Both the position numbers and the translations under genes were made by a program. Below are positions 34,206 to 44,469 of a stretch of 64,000 nucleotides of DNA, in pieces. Numbering within the stretch: position 1 is the stretch's first letter; every line of letters starts with the position of its first letter. This DNA comes from Lactobacillus rodentium (GTDB taxonomy: Bacteria > Bacillota > Bacilli > Lactobacillales > Lactobacillaceae). A model generated the notes under the pieces. The model did no database searches, had not been told where the DNA came from, and worked only from the letters and a program-made list of their open reading frames with translations. Where the stretch lies: the NCBI RefSeq assembly GCF_003423665.1, contig NZ_BFBY01000001.1, positions 186,001 through 250,000 on the forward strand, written 5' to 3'.

Positions 34206-36791
34206 ATGGCCAAAAAAGACACCACTCCGATGATGAAACAATATTATGAGATCAAGGACCAATATCCTGATGCTTTCTTATTCTATCGGGTGGGAGATTT
34301 TTACGAATTATTCGAAGATGATGCAGTTAAAGGGGCTCAACTTTTAGAATTAACCTTGACTCATCGTTCTAATAAAACTGAGAATCCTATTCCAATGGCA
34401 GGAGTTCCTCACATGGCTGTGGATTCATATGTGAATACTTTGGTGGAAAAAGGATATAAAGTAGCACTTTGTGAACAACTTGAAGATCCTAAACATGCTA
34501 AAGGGATGGTTAAGCGGGGAATCGTTCAGTTAGTTACGCCCGGAACCATGATGGCTGATCGTCCTGATCAAGCTAAAGAAAGCAATTATTTAACTTCAGT
34601 TGTTTCTACAAGTAGTGGCTTTGGTTTAGCTTATAGTGACTTATCCACTGGGGAAACTTTTGCGACTCATCTACAGGACTGGGAATCAGTTGCCAATGAA
34701 TTATTATCGCTTCAAACAAAAGAAGTGGTTTATGATGGTCCTTTAACTTCAACTAATAAGGACTTTTTAGATAAGGCTAATATTACTTTATCTACTCCCG
34801 TTCAGCTTGATGAAGAACATGCTGAAATTTCTTATGTAATGCAAAACTTAACTAATATGGTAGAAAAATTAGCCACGAGACAATTAGTAGCCTACCTTTT
34901 ATCTACCCAAAAACGTAGTTTGGCTCACTTACAAATTGCCCAAAGTTACGAACCAAACCAATACTTGCAAATGTCGCATACTGTTCAAACCAACCTTGAA
35001 TTAACTCATTCAGCCAAAACTGGTAAAAAAATGGGTTCTTTATTCTGGCTTTTAGATAAAACCAGTACGGCGATGGGGGGACGTTTATTAAAGTCATGGA
35101 TTGAACGTCCGTTACTTTCACTTAGTGAAATTAAACAGCGCCAAGAAATGGTGCAAGCACTTTTTGACGACTACTTTACGCGTGAAAATGTGATTGACAA
35201 TCTTAAAGGAGTTTATGACCTCGAAAGATTAACTGGGCGCATTGCCTTTGGTTCAGTTAATGCTCGGGAAATGCTCCAATTATCTAATTCTTTAGGTGCA
35301 GTTCCAGTAATTTTAGATACTTTAAAGAATTCTGGTAATCAATATTTAGTAGATTTTGCCAAACAAATTGATCCTTTAACTGGAATTCAAAAATTAATTG
35401 AGGAAACGATTGTTGAAGCACCGCCTCTATCCACAACTGAGGGTGGAATTATTCGCAGCGGCGTGTCTGATCAATTAGATCGTTATCGGGATGCTATGAC
35501 TAATGGTAAAAAGTGGCTTTCAGAAATGGAAACTCATGAAAGAGAAGCTACGGGAATTAATAATTTAAAGGTCGGTTACAATAAAGTTTTTGGTTACTAC
35601 ATTGAAGTAACTAACTCTAATAAGAATAAGGTACCAACTGATCGTTATACTCGTAAGCAAACTTTGACTAATGCTGAACGTTACATTACTCCAGAATTAA
35701 AGGAGCATGAAGCATTAATTTTAGAAGCAGAAACTAAGTCTACTGATTTAGAATATGATTTATTTGTTAAATTAAGAGAAAATATTAAGACCTATATTCC
35801 TGCTTTACAGACCTTAGGAAAACAATTAGCAAGTCTTGATGTATTAGTTTCATTGGCGACTGTTGCTGAACAAAATAATTATATTCGTCCGGTAATGACC
35901 AATGAGACCCATGAAATAAAAATTACCAACGGACGCCACCCAGTTGTGGAAAAGGTATTGACAGCTGGAAGTTATATCCCAAATGATGTAATTATGGATA
36001 ACAATGTGGATATCTTCCTGATTACTGGACCTAACATGTCAGGTAAGTCTACTTATATGCGACAAATGGCTTTAATTGCTATCATGGCTCAAATTGGTAG
36101 TTTTGTGCCAGCAGATAAAGCTGAATTGCCAATTTTTGATCAGATTTTTACTAGAATTGGTGCAGCTGATGATTTAATTTCTGGACAAAGTACTTTTATG
36201 GTGGAAATGAGTGAAGCTAACGATGCACTTCAGCATGCTACTGAACGTTCTTTGATTTTATTTGATGAAATTGGACGTGGAACAGCTACTTATGATGGGA
36301 TGGCTTTAGCTGGGGCCATCGTTAAGTATTTACATGACAAAGTAGGTGCCAAGACTTTATTTGCAACTCACTATCATGAATTAACTGATCTATCAGAAAC
36401 TTTAGCTCATTTAGAGAATATTCATGTTGGTGCAACTGAGGAAAATGGTAAATTGATTTTCTTACACAAGATTCTTAGCGGACCAGCCGACCAATCGTAC
36501 GGTATTCATGTTGCGCAGTTAGCGGGTTTACCTAAACGAGTATTGCGTGAGGCTACCAGTATGTTGCATCGCCTAGAAGCTCAAGGAGCACAACCTACTA
36601 GTGAACAACTTGATTTATTCACAACCCCTGTTGAAGACCAACCGGTACCTACAAGTCCTACTTTAACCGATGATGAAGAAGATGTACTAGATGAAATTAA
36701 GGATATTTATTTGGCTGATAAAACTCCTTTAGAAGTAATGCAATTAGTAGCACAATGGCAAAATGAGTTAAAAGATAAGAAGAAGGACTAA
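34206..36791 (+). CDS. mutS: DNA mismatch repair protein MutS
   Basis: This 861-residue mismatch-recognition ATPase has the mismatch-reading FYE motif near the N-terminus ([12 protein letters not shown]), Walker [10 protein letters not shown] and [18 protein letters not shown] beta-clamp-binding motif is at residues 801-805 in the unstructured C-terminal part. All expected domains are present. It heads mutS-mutL-ruvA-ruvB. The mutL ATG overlaps the mutS stop by one base. Confidence 0.97.
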   Translation: MAKKDTTPMMKQYYEIKDQYPDAFLFYRVGDFYELFEDDAVKGAQLLELTLTHRSNKTENPIPMAGVPHMAVDSYVNTLVEKGYKVALCEQLEDPKHAKGMVKRGIVQLVTPGTMMADRPDQAKESNYLTSVVSTSSGFGLAYSDLSTGETFATHLQDWESVANELLSLQTKEVVYDGPLTSTNKDFLDKANITLSTPVQLDEEHAEISYVMQNLTNMVEKLATRQLVAYLLSTQKRSLAHLQIAQSYEPNQYLQMSHTVQTNLELTHSAKTGKKMGSLFWLLDKTSTAMGGRLLKSWIERPLLSLSEIKQRQEMVQALFDDYFTRENVIDNLKGVYDLERLTGRIAFGSVNAREMLQLSNSLGAVPVILDTLKNSGNQYLVDFAKQIDPLTGIQKLIEETIVEAPPLSTTEGGIIRSGVSDQLDRYRDAMTNGKKWLSEMETHEREATGINNLKVGYNKVFGYYIEVTNSNKNKVPTDRYTRKQTLTNAERYITPELKEHEALILEAETKSTDLEYDLFVKLRENIKTYIPALQTLGKQLASLDVLVSLATVAEQNNYIRPVMTNETHEIKITNGRHPVVEKVLTAGSYIPNDVIMDNNVDIFLITGPNMSGKSTYMRQMALIAIMAQIGSFVPADKAELPIFDQIFTRIGAADDLISGQSTFMVEMSEANDALQHATERSLILFDEIGRGTATYDGMALAGAIVKYLHDKVGAKTLFATHYHELTDLSETLAHLENIHVGATEENGKLIFLHKILSGPADQSYGIHVAQLAGLPKRVLREATSMLHRLEAQGAQPTSEQLDLFTTPVEDQPVPTSPTLTDDEEDVLDEIKDIYLADKTPLEVMQLVAQWQNELKDKKKD

Positions 36792-38686
36792 TGGCAGTAA
36801 TTCACGAATTATCACCAGAATTAACTAATCAAATTGCGGCCGGCGAAGTTATTGAACGACCGGCAAGTGTGGTCAAAGAACTATGTGAAAATGCAATTGA
36901 TGCAGGTAGTACGAGAATTAGGATAAATTTTGTTGAAGCTGGTTTAGCAGAAATTAGTGTGCAAGATAATGGAAGCGGAATTGCCAGTGATCAAATTGAT
37001 TTAGCTTTTACACGTCATGCTACAAGTAAGATAAGTACACAAAGAGATCTTTTTAATATCTCGACTTTAGGTTTTCGCGGTGAAGCGCTAGCCTCAATTG
37101 CGGCAGTAGCTCACGTTGATCTTTTGACTAATGATGGAAGTGCAGTAGGAACTAAAGCGAGTTTTGCTGGTGGGCAAAAAATGCATCAAGAAGATGCCGC
37201 TGCTCCTCAAGGTACAAAAATTACAGTTCGCGATTTGTTTTACAATACACCAGCTCGGTTAAAGTATTTAAAATCAGAACGAACAGAAATTTTAAAAATT
37301 GTGGATATTGTTGATCGTTTGGCCTTAGGTCATCCTGAAATTGCTTTTACTTTGACAAACAATAATAAGCCACTTTTAAAAACTGTTGGTCGCGATAATT
37401 TAAAATTAGATGTGGCTAACATTTATGGTCGTCATTTAGCTGAAAAAATGATTCCGGTTGAGGGAAAAAGTTCAGATTTTAAAATTAGTGGTCTTATTTC
37501 TAGCATAGAAGATACCCGTTCTAATCGTAATTTTATTTCGTTATTATTAAATGGCCGTTATGTGCGTAATAATCAATTAACACAGAGTATCATGGCCGGT
37601 TATGGTAGTAAATTACGTCCTCGTCGTTACCCAATTGCCGTGATTAATATTGAGCTTGATCCTTTATTGGTCGATGTTAATGTCCATCCTACTAAGCAAG
37701 AAGTGCGTTTATCTAAAGATAAAGAGTTGGCGCGTCTGTTAACAGAAACTATTTCTAAGGCTTTAATCACAAATGAACATGAAAGTTCTGGCCTCGATAA
37801 TCTTTTAGATCAAAGCAAAAAAGAGGATCAAGTTGATCAATTACAATTTGATTTAAATAAAAATGCAGTTAATACAAAACGCCCCGTCTTGTTTGATCAT
37901 AATGAGTTAAAAGAAGGTCCACATGATGAAGATCTAGAGGTTAATGATTCAGGTTACGTAAACTTAGATATCCCACGTAGCGATGATCAATATATCATTA
38001 CGGAAACGTGGGCCAAAAATGTTAGCGAACAAACCCAATTAACTCCTTTTGGTAAAGAAAATAAAAAAGATCAGCAAGGGCTTATTTCCCAAGGTGATGA
38101 AGTTGTTAATAGTCACTTGGCAGAATTAAGTTTGATTGGACAAATGGAAGGTTATCTCTTAGCACAAAATCAGGGTGATTTATATCTGGTTGATCAATTA
38201 GCTGCTCAAAGAAGATTAAAATTTGACCAGATTTATCAAGAGCTTGCCCAAGAGGATACTCCCCAACAAGGGCTTTTAGAGCCAATCTTATTGGATTTTT
38301 CTAATGTCGATTATTTAAAAATTAAAGAAAATCTAGAAAAAATTAAACAATTTGGCCTCTATTTAGCAGATTTTGGCCAAAATAGTTTTATTTTAAGGAC
38401 ATATCCTACTTGGTTAAATCGAGACGTGGAACGTGAAGTGCGTAATTTATTAGATATTTTTCTTAATGGCGTTAATTCAGATAATGCTAAACTGAAGAGT
38501 AAGATTGCAGCACAAATGGCTAACAAGGCGATCAGAAATCGTAAAAAATTGTCATCGATAGAGGCTCAGAGTCTACTCAAGCACTTGCGCTATAGTTCTG
38601 ATCCCTATCAAGATAGTAATGGAAAAATTGTAATTGTTCGTTTAAGTGCGAATGATTTAAATAAAATGTTTAAAAAGAATGAGTAA
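36791..38686 (+). CDS. mutL: DNA mismatch repair protein MutL with degenerate endonuclease site
   Basis: This is a 631-residue MutL. The N-terminal GHKL ATPase is intact ([39 protein letters not shown]). The C-terminal domain keeps a clamp-binding-like QGLLEP at 493-498. Its metal-site motifs are changed: DQHAxxE reads D468-Q-L-A-A-Q-R-R, ACK reads A577-N-K, and CPHGRP reads D608-S-N-G-K-I. Nicking activity is therefore probably lost, although Firmicutes MutL normally supplies the strand nick. No frameshift is seen and the length is normal. ruvA follows 4 bases later. Confidence 0.93.
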   Translation: MAVIHELSPELTNQIAAGEVIERPASVVKELCENAIDAGSTRIRINFVEAGLAEISVQDNGSGIASDQIDLAFTRHATSKISTQRDLFNISTLGFRGEALASIAAVAHVDLLTNDGSAVGTKASFAGGQKMHQEDAAAPQGTKITVRDLFYNTPARLKYLKSERTEILKIVDIVDRLALGHPEIAFTLTNNNKPLLKTVGRDNLKLDVANIYGRHLAEKMIPVEGKSSDFKISGLISSIEDTRSNRNFISLLLNGRYVRNNQLTQSIMAGYGSKLRPRRYPIAVINIELDPLLVDVNVHPTKQEVRLSKDKELARLLTETISKALITNEHESSGLDNLLDQSKKEDQVDQLQFDLNKNAVNTKRPVLFDHNELKEGPHDEDLEVNDSGYVNLDIPRSDDQYIITETWAKNVSEQTQLTPFGKENKKDQQGLISQGDEVVNSHLAELSLIGQMEGYLLAQNQGDLYLVDQLAAQRRLKFDQIYQELAQEDTPQQGLLEPILLDFSNVDYLKIKENLEKIKQFGLYLADFGQNSFILRTYPTWLNRDVEREVRNLLDIFLNGVNSDNAKLKSKIAAQMANKAIRNRKKLSSIEAQSLLKHLRYSSDPYQDSNGKIVIVRLSANDLNKMFKKNE

Positions 38687-38690
38687 TTAA

Positions 38691-39269
38691 ATGTACGAAT
38701 ATTTAAAGGGAATAGTTACCAAGATTGAACCGAGTTATATTGTTTTAGAAGTAAATGGAGTGGGCTACAAGCTTTATTCTCCAACGCCATATTCTTATAC
38801 AGAAAATAAAGAAGCTACAGTGTATGTTGAACAAATTGTGCGTGATACTGGAATAACACTTTATGGCTTTTTAAAAGCTGAAGATAAAGAATTATTTTTA
38901 AAATTGTTATCTGTTTCTGGTATTGGACCCAAATCTGCATTAGCTATTATGGCCGCAGAAGATTCTGATTCACTTGCAAGTGCTATCCAAGAAGGAGAAG
39001 TTAAGTACTTAACTCGTTTTCCTGGTGTAGGGAAAAAGACAGCTTCACAAATCGTTTTGGACTTGAAAGGTAAATTGGGCGATTATGTGAAAAAGACTGC
39101 TCAAACTGCAGATTTACCGGCAAGTTTACAAGATGCATTATTGGCTTTGGTTGCTTTGGGTTATACTCAAAAAGAAGTTGATCGTATAACTCCTAAATTG
39201 GCTCAATTACCTGAAAATACGGCGGATGGCTATATTAAAGAAGCGTTAGGGCTTTTATTAAAGAAATAA
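38691..39269 (+). CDS. ruvA: Holliday junction branch migration protein RuvA
   Basis: This 192-residue RuvA tetramerises on four-way junctions and recruits RuvB. Domain I starts [26 protein letters not shown] (OB fold). Domain II has two helix-hairpin-helix motifs ([31 protein letters not shown]). A short flexible linker and domain III ([17 protein letters not shown]) contact RuvB. It is located 4 bases after mutL and 34 bases before ruvB. Confidence 0.96.
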   Translation: MYEYLKGIVTKIEPSYIVLEVNGVGYKLYSPTPYSYTENKEATVYVEQIVRDTGITLYGFLKAEDKELFLKLLSVSGIGPKSALAIMAAEDSDSLASAIQEGEVKYLTRFPGVGKKTASQIVLDLKGKLGDYVKKTAQTADLPASLQDALLALVALGYTQKEVDRITPKLAQLPENTADGYIKEALGLLLKK

Positions 39270-39303
39270 TTAATTAAAAATTTAGTTAAGGAAGTGAAAC
39301 AAA

Positions 39304-40314
39304 GTGTCTGATGAAGAAAGACTAATGGATGGACAAAGTAATGACGATGAAGAAAATACAGAATTATCTTTGCGTCCTCAATTCTTAAATCAGTATATTG
39401 GGCAAGACAAGGTTAAGTCGGAAATGAAGGTTTATATTCAGGCTGCCAAGCAAAGAGATGAAGCTTTAGACCATGTTTTACTTTATGGACCACCTGGGCT
39501 AGGTAAGACTACTCTAGCCTTTGTAATTACTAATGAAATGCAAGTACATTTAAAAAGTACTTCAGGACCAGCAATTGAAAAGGCTGGCGATTTAGTAGCT
39601 CTTTTATCAGAGCTTGATCCAGGGGATGTTTTATTTATCGATGAAATTCATCGTTTGGCTAAGCCAGTTGAAGAAGTACTTTATTCGGCTATGGAAGATT
39701 ATTATATTGATATTGTAGTCGGCGAAGGACAAACGACACATGCTGTTCATGTTCCTCTTCCTCCTTTTACTTTAATTGGTGCGACAACGCGAGCTGGACA
39801 ATTATCAGCGCCCTTGCGTGATCGTTTCGGGATAGTAGAACATATGCAATATTATGAAATTGCTGACCTAGAAAAAATAATATTGCGTTCAAGTGAAGTG
39901 TTTAATACACAAATAAATGAAGATGCAGCTTTAGAACTTGCTAGAAGATCACGTGGTACGCCAAGAATTGCTAATAGACTATTAAAACGTGTGCGTGACT
40001 TTGCTGAAGTTAAAGGTGAAAATTCAATTTCTTTGACAACCACACAGCATGCCTTAACCCAATTAGAAGTTGATAATGAAGGTCTAGATCAAACTGATCG
40101 AAAATTATTAGCAACGATGATTGAATCATATTCTGGCGGTCCTGTTGGAATTAAAACTTTAGCAGCAAATATTGGAGAAGATACAGATACGATTGAATCT
40201 GTCTATGAACCATATTTATTGCAAAAAGGTTTTATTATTAGAACGCCACGCGGAAGAGTGGCTACAGATAAGGCTTATTTACAATTGGGCTTACCACCTA
40301 AAAATAGTAACTGA
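39304..40314 (+). CDS. ruvB: Holliday junction branch migration ATPase RuvB
   Basis: This is a 336-residue AAA+ hexameric motor. Walker A is GPPGLGKTT, Walker B is LFIDEIHR, sensor 1 is IGATTRAG, and the arginine-finger region is APLRDRFG. The C-terminal winged helix ([25 protein letters not shown]) contacts DNA. The start is GTG 39304 after GGAAGTG. It is likely co-transcribed with mutS-mutL-ruvA. ruvC is absent, which is usual in Firmicutes, where RecU resolves junctions. Confidence 0.97.
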   Translation: MSDEERLMDGQSNDDEENTELSLRPQFLNQYIGQDKVKSEMKVYIQAAKQRDEALDHVLLYGPPGLGKTTLAFVITNEMQVHLKSTSGPAIEKAGDLVALLSELDPGDVLFIDEIHRLAKPVEEVLYSAMEDYYIDIVVGEGQTTHAVHVPLPPFTLIGATTRAGQLSAPLRDRFGIVEHMQYYEIADLEKIILRSSEVFNTQINEDAALELARRSRGTPRIANRLLKRVRDFAEVKGENSISLTTTQHALTQLEVDNEGLDQTDRKLLATMIESYSGGPVGIKTLAANIGEDTDTIESVYEPYLLQKGFIIRTPRGRVATDKAYLQLGLPPKNSN

Positions 40315-40377
40315 AACTGAATATAAATTAAGGTATAATTAACAATTAAGATATAAATTAATTATGAGGTGACAATT

Positions 40378-40782
40378 TTGAATTTATTTTATTTAGCAAA
40401 TACAAGTAAAGCCAATGGTGGCAATGGTTGGTCAATGTGGCTTATGATCATTGTCTTATTAGTCTTCATGTACTTTTTTGTAATGCGTCCTCAAAAGAAG
40501 ATGCAACAAAAACAACAACAAAGAGAAGCAGGCCTTAAAAAAGGCGATCGCGTAATGATGTCAAGTGGTCTTTATGGTAAGGTTGACAAAGTTAACAGAG
40601 AAGACCAAACAGTTGTGATTGATGCAGATGGTTTATTTTTAACCTACAATATTCGCGCTATCGCAAAGGTAATCAAAGATGAAAACCCAGTAACAAAGAC
40701 TGAATTAAAAGAAAACGAAACTAAAGAAGAAAATAATACTGAGGAATCATCTTCATCCGATTCTGATAAAAAAGATGAATAA
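40378..40782 (+). CDS. yajC: Preprotein translocase accessory subunit YajC
   Basis: This 134-residue single-span membrane protein of the YajC family associates with SecDF/YidC in the Sec pathway. The N-terminal helix (WLMIIVLLVFMYFFVMRPQKKMQQKQQQREA) ends in the diagnostic MRPQKK. A short beta domain (LKKGDRVMMSSGLYGKVDKV) and an acidic tail follow. TTG 40378 is chosen because GAGGTGA lies 5 bases before it; a GTG at 40369 would be inside that site. A TATAAT-like box is found near 40335. secDF is not in the window. Confidence 0.9.
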   Translation: MNLFYLANTSKANGGNGWSMWLMIIVLLVFMYFFVMRPQKKMQQKQQQREAGLKKGDRVMMSSGLYGKVDKVNREDQTVVIDADGLFLTYNIRAIAKVIKDENPVTKTELKENETKEENNTEESSSSDSDKKDE

Positions 40783-40789
40783 TTTTTAC

Positions 40790-40817
40790 AAAAGCGCAAC
40801 AAGCGCTTTTTATTTTT
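40790..40817 (+). terminator. Terminator of yajC
   Basis: The stem AAGCGC/GCGCTT with an AACAA loop is followed by a T-rich tail. Confidence 0.85.
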
Positions 40818-40878
40818 ACGATAAGGTTGATATATTATAAAATAAATGTGTAGTAGGTAGCTAAAGGGGGATAATAAA

Positions 40879-42327
40879 ATGGATAATATACCTGTAATTA
40901 TGATTATTTTTGGCGGGTCAGGTGATTTAGCACACCGTAAATTATATCCAGCTTTATTTAATTTATACGAAAAAGGTTTAATTAAGAAAAACTTTGCTGT
41001 AATTGGTACTGCACGTCGTCCTTGGAGTCATGAATATTTAAGAGGTCAGGTTCAAGAAGCAATTAGTGAATCCATTGATAATTATGATAAAAAAGATGCT
41101 GAAGAATTTGCTTCACATTTTTATTATCAATCTCATGATGTTACTGATGTTGATCACTATATAGCTTTAAAACACTTGGCTGAAGACTTAGATAAAAAGT
41201 ATGATGCACAAGGTAATAGAATATTTTACATGGCAATGGCACCAAGATTTTTCGGCACGATTGCTTCTCACATCAATGACCAACATTTAGTAGGACCTGG
41301 ATTTAATCGTTTAGTTGTTGAAAAGCCATTTGGTCATGATTTAGCTTCAGCAGAAGAATTAAATAAGACCATTCAAGAAAGTTTTAAAGAAGAAAACGTT
41401 TATCGTATTGACCATTATCTTGGTAAGGAAATGGTCTTGAATATTACACCATTTAGAGCAGCTAATCCATTAGTAAGAAGTGTCTGGAATAAAGATTTAA
41501 TTGAAAATATTCAGATTACTGTTGGGGAAAGTTTGGGAGTAGGTACTCGAGGTGGATATTATGATACTTCTGGTGCTTTAAGAGATATGGTACAGAATCA
41601 TATTTTTCAAATTATTACACTTTTGGCAATGCCAGAACCAGAAAAATTAAATTCAAAAGAAATTCACCAAGCAAAGCAAGAATTACTTGCTAGTTTACAC
41701 ATCCCTACACTTGAAGATGTGGAAAAATATTTTGTTCGTGGGCAATATGCGGCAGCAAATGATAAACCAGCATATTTACAAGAAGATCAAGTTGCTCCTG
41801 ATTCAATGACAGAAACTTATGCTGCAGGTCGAGTTGTATTTGGCAAAGGGCCAATTGCTAATGTTCCTATTTACTACCGAACTGGTAAGGAAATGAAGGA
41901 AAAGAAAACTCGCATTGATATTGTTTTAAAAACACAAGATAATCCATATGGTGAAGTTAAACCGAATGTTTTAACAATAATTGTTGATCCTGAAAAAGAA
42001 ATTCATTTTACAATTAATGGTAAAGAAGTGTCTGGCAACAGTTTACGTTTAGAAGAATTAGATTTTGGTTATTCTAAGAAAGAACTTTCAGAAATTCCAG
42101 ATGGTTATGAGCGATTAATTCATGACATTTTGATTGGTGATAACACCAACTTTACTCACTGGGCTGAATTAAAACAATATTGGAAGTACATTGATGCAGT
42201 TGAGCAGGCTTGGGAAACAATGAATCAAGCAGGTAAAAAGCCAGAAACTTATCAACCAATGAGTTTTGGACCTGAAAAAGCAAATGACATATTTGCAAAT
42301 AAAAAAGATTATTGGATTTACCAGTAA
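40879..42327 (+). CDS. zwf: Glucose-6-phosphate 1-dehydrogenase
   Basis: This 482-residue enzyme oxidises glucose-6-phosphate to 6-phosphogluconolactone, reducing NADP+, the entry to the pentose phosphate path. The coenzyme motif is GGSGDLAHRKLYPALF. The active-site RIDHYLGKE carries the catalytic His and Lys, and EKPFGHD binds the sugar phosphate. AAGGGGG precedes the ATG. dinB begins at the last base of its stop codon, an unusual coupling of metabolism and a translesion polymerase that is common in lactobacilli. Confidence 0.96.
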   Translation: MDNIPVIMIIFGGSGDLAHRKLYPALFNLYEKGLIKKNFAVIGTARRPWSHEYLRGQVQEAISESIDNYDKKDAEEFASHFYYQSHDVTDVDHYIALKHLAEDLDKKYDAQGNRIFYMAMAPRFFGTIASHINDQHLVGPGFNRLVVEKPFGHDLASAEELNKTIQESFKEENVYRIDHYLGKEMVLNITPFRAANPLVRSVWNKDLIENIQITVGESLGVGTRGGYYDTSGALRDMVQNHIFQIITLLAMPEPEKLNSKEIHQAKQELLASLHIPTLEDVEKYFVRGQYAAANDKPAYLQEDQVAPDSMTETYAAGRVVFGKGPIANVPIYYRTGKEMKEKKTRIDIVLKTQDNPYGEVKPNVLTIIVDPEKEIHFTINGKEVSGNSLRLEELDFGYSKKELSEIPDGYERLIHDILIGDNTNFTHWAELKQYWKYIDAVEQAWETMNQAGKKPETYQPMSFGPEKANDIFANKKDYWIYQ

Positions 42328-43445
42328 TGGAAAATCTTTTACCACAAAATAATACCAAAAGAAAAGTCATCCATTTAGATATGGATGCTTTTTATGCTTC
42401 GGTAGAAATTCGGGATAACCCTGAGCTTGCAAATAAGGCCTTAATTATTGGACAAGATCCGCGACAATCCAATGGACATGGAGTGGTGGCAACTGCCAAT
42501 TATTTGGCTCGTCAATATGGCGTCCATTCGGCCATGTCAACGATGAAGGCTTTAAAATTAATTCCTGAAAGTAAGATTGTGTTTGTAAATCCTAATTTTG
42601 AAAAATATCGTAGAGTTTCCGCTCAAATTCATGAATTTATGCATGAATTGACTGATCAGGTCGAATCAGTAGCGCTTGATGAGGCCTATTTAGATGTAAC
42701 TCATAATAAATTAGGTTCTTATTCCGCGATTGAATTGGCTGCACAGTTGCAAGAAAAAATTTTTAAAGAAACTAAACTAACCTCTTCTTTTGGGGTTAGC
42801 TATAATAAATTTTTAGCTAAAATGGGTTCAGAATATGCTAAACCTTTTGGCCGAACCTTAATTTTGCCCCAAGAAGCAATGGATTTTTTAGCACAACAAC
42901 CTATATCGGCCTTTCCAGGAATTGGTAAAAAAACACAAGAACAGTTTCATGAAATGAACATTTTTACTGGTGCAGATTTACAAAAACTAGATGTAAGATT
43001 TTTATTAGAACGATTTAAGAAAATGGGTTATTTTATCGCCCAACATGCACATGGTATTGATTTGCGCCCAGTTATTAGTGAACGACAGCGTAAGTCTAGT
43101 GGCATAGAACGAACCTTTGAGCCAAATATATTTGTCGAAAATACCGCCTTAACTAATTTAAGAAAATATAGCAATCAACTTAGTGAAAAACTTAAACGTA
43201 AAAGTTTTACTGCTCAAACTTTAGTAATCAAAGTTAGAAATAATAATTTTGAAACGATTACTAAACGGCAAAAACTGCCACATGCTACTAATAATGGAAT
43301 TGAAATTTATCAAGCCGCTAAAGAATTATTTGCACAAGTTAATGGGTTTCTAAATCAAGGAATTCGGTTATTAGGACTATCAGTAACAGATTTACAGGCA
43401 AGTAATTATGAGGAAATTAGCCTTGATCTTTTTACAACTGAGTAA
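42327..43445 (+). CDS. dinB: DNA polymerase IV (Y family)
   Basis: This 372-residue translesion polymerase has catalytic acidic residues in HLDMDAFYASVE and VALDEAYLD. A steric-gate Phe/Tyr is in DAFYASVE. The helix-hairpin-helix is FPGIGKKTQEQF. The C-terminus ends ISLDLFTTE, a clamp-binding motif of the LxLF type. ATG 42327 overlaps the zwf stop. An in-frame TTG at 42312 is a poorer choice because the residues it adds are unlike the family. No ribosome site is clear, so translation may depend on coupling to zwf. Confidence 0.94.
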   Translation: MENLLPQNNTKRKVIHLDMDAFYASVEIRDNPELANKALIIGQDPRQSNGHGVVATANYLARQYGVHSAMSTMKALKLIPESKIVFVNPNFEKYRRVSAQIHEFMHELTDQVESVALDEAYLDVTHNKLGSYSAIELAAQLQEKIFKETKLTSSFGVSYNKFLAKMGSEYAKPFGRTLILPQEAMDFLAQQPISAFPGIGKKTQEQFHEMNIFTGADLQKLDVRFLLERFKKMGYFIAQHAHGIDLRPVISERQRKSSGIERTFEPNIFVENTALTNLRKYSNQLSEKLKRKSFTAQTLVIKVRNNNFETITKRQKLPHATNNGIEIYQAAKELFAQVNGFLNQGIRLLGLSVTDLQASNYEEISLDLFTTE

Positions 43446-43503
43446 GGATTCTATAAAATAAAAGTTAAAGAATTAATTTGAAGAGGTTAAAGGAGTTTAT
43501 TGC

Positions 43504-44469
43504 ATGGCAACTTTTGATGAAATCTATGAAAAAATAAAAAAATATCCAACCATTATTTTGCATCGTCACACTAGTCCGGATCCTGATGCATTGGGATCAC
43601 AGGCAGGGTTAGGCCGTGCTTTAAAAGCAACATTTCCTGAAAAGAAAATTTTATTTGCTGGGGAAAATGATGAAGGAGATCTTGCCTGGATCAATACTAT
43701 GGATGATGTAACTGAAGATGACTACCAAGGAGCTTTGGTTATTACTACTGATACCGCTAATACCCCTCGGATCTCTAATAAAAATTATGATAAGGGTGAT
43801 TTCCTAATTAAAATTGATCACCACCCAGATGTAGATCCTTATGCTGATATGAGCTATGTTGATCCTGATTCTCCAGCTGCTTCTCAAATTATTGCAGATT
43901 TTTTGAATGCTGAGGGAATTGAAATAACTCCTGATATTGCCTATCCACTTTATGCGGGTATTGTCGGTGATACGGGGCGTTTTATGTATCCTGAAACTTC
44001 GGCTAAAACTTTTGAAATAGTGGCTCAATTGGCCAAGACCGGAATCAATATTAATGAAATTGCTCGTAATATTAGTGATGTAACTTTTGAACAGGCAAAA
44101 TTACAAGCTAAGGCAATGGATGAAATGGTAGTTGACCCATCTGGTGCAGCCTATGCAGTATTAACTCAGCAAGATTTGAAAGACTTAGGTGTAACTGGAG
44201 ATCAAGCTTCAGTAACGGTTTCTACTCCTGGTAGAATTAAAGATGTAATTGCCTGGAATGTTTTTGTAGAAAAGCCAGATGGAACCTACCGCGTTCACTA
44301 TCGTTCAAAGGGACCTGTAATTAATGAATTAGCTGCAAAACATGATGGTGGAGGTCATGCCTTAGCTAGTGGAGCTAATGCCAAGGATATGGATGAAGTA
44401 AAACAAGTTTTTGCAGAACTTGTAGAAGTTACTAGAAAGTATCAAAAAGAAAATGGCACAAACAAATAA
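43504..44469 (+). CDS. nrnA: Bifunctional nanoRNase / pAp phosphatase (DHH family)
   Basis: This 321-residue DHH-DHHA1 phosphoesterase of the NrnA type degrades 2-5 nt RNAs and dephosphorylates 3'-phosphoadenosine-5'-phosphate. Metal-binding motifs are HRHTSPDPDALGS, TTDTANTPR and KIDHHPDVD (DHH). The C-terminal DHHA1 motif is GGGHALASGA. The protein could also act on pApA from c-di-AMP, as shown for some relatives. Its last 17 bases overlap the helicase gene, indicating coupling of two RNA-turnover genes. Confidence 0.92.
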   Translation: MATFDEIYEKIKKYPTIILHRHTSPDPDALGSQAGLGRALKATFPEKKILFAGENDEGDLAWINTMDDVTEDDYQGALVITTDTANTPRISNKNYDKGDFLIKIDHHPDVDPYADMSYVDPDSPAASQIIADFLNAEGIEITPDIAYPLYAGIVGDTGRFMYPETSAKTFEIVAQLAKTGININEIARNISDVTFEQAKLQAKAMDEMVVDPSGAAYAVLTQQDLKDLGVTGDQASVTVSTPGRIKDVIAWNVFVEKPDGTYRVHYRSKGPVINELAAKHDGGGHALASGANAKDMDEVKQVFAELVEVTRKYQKENGTNK

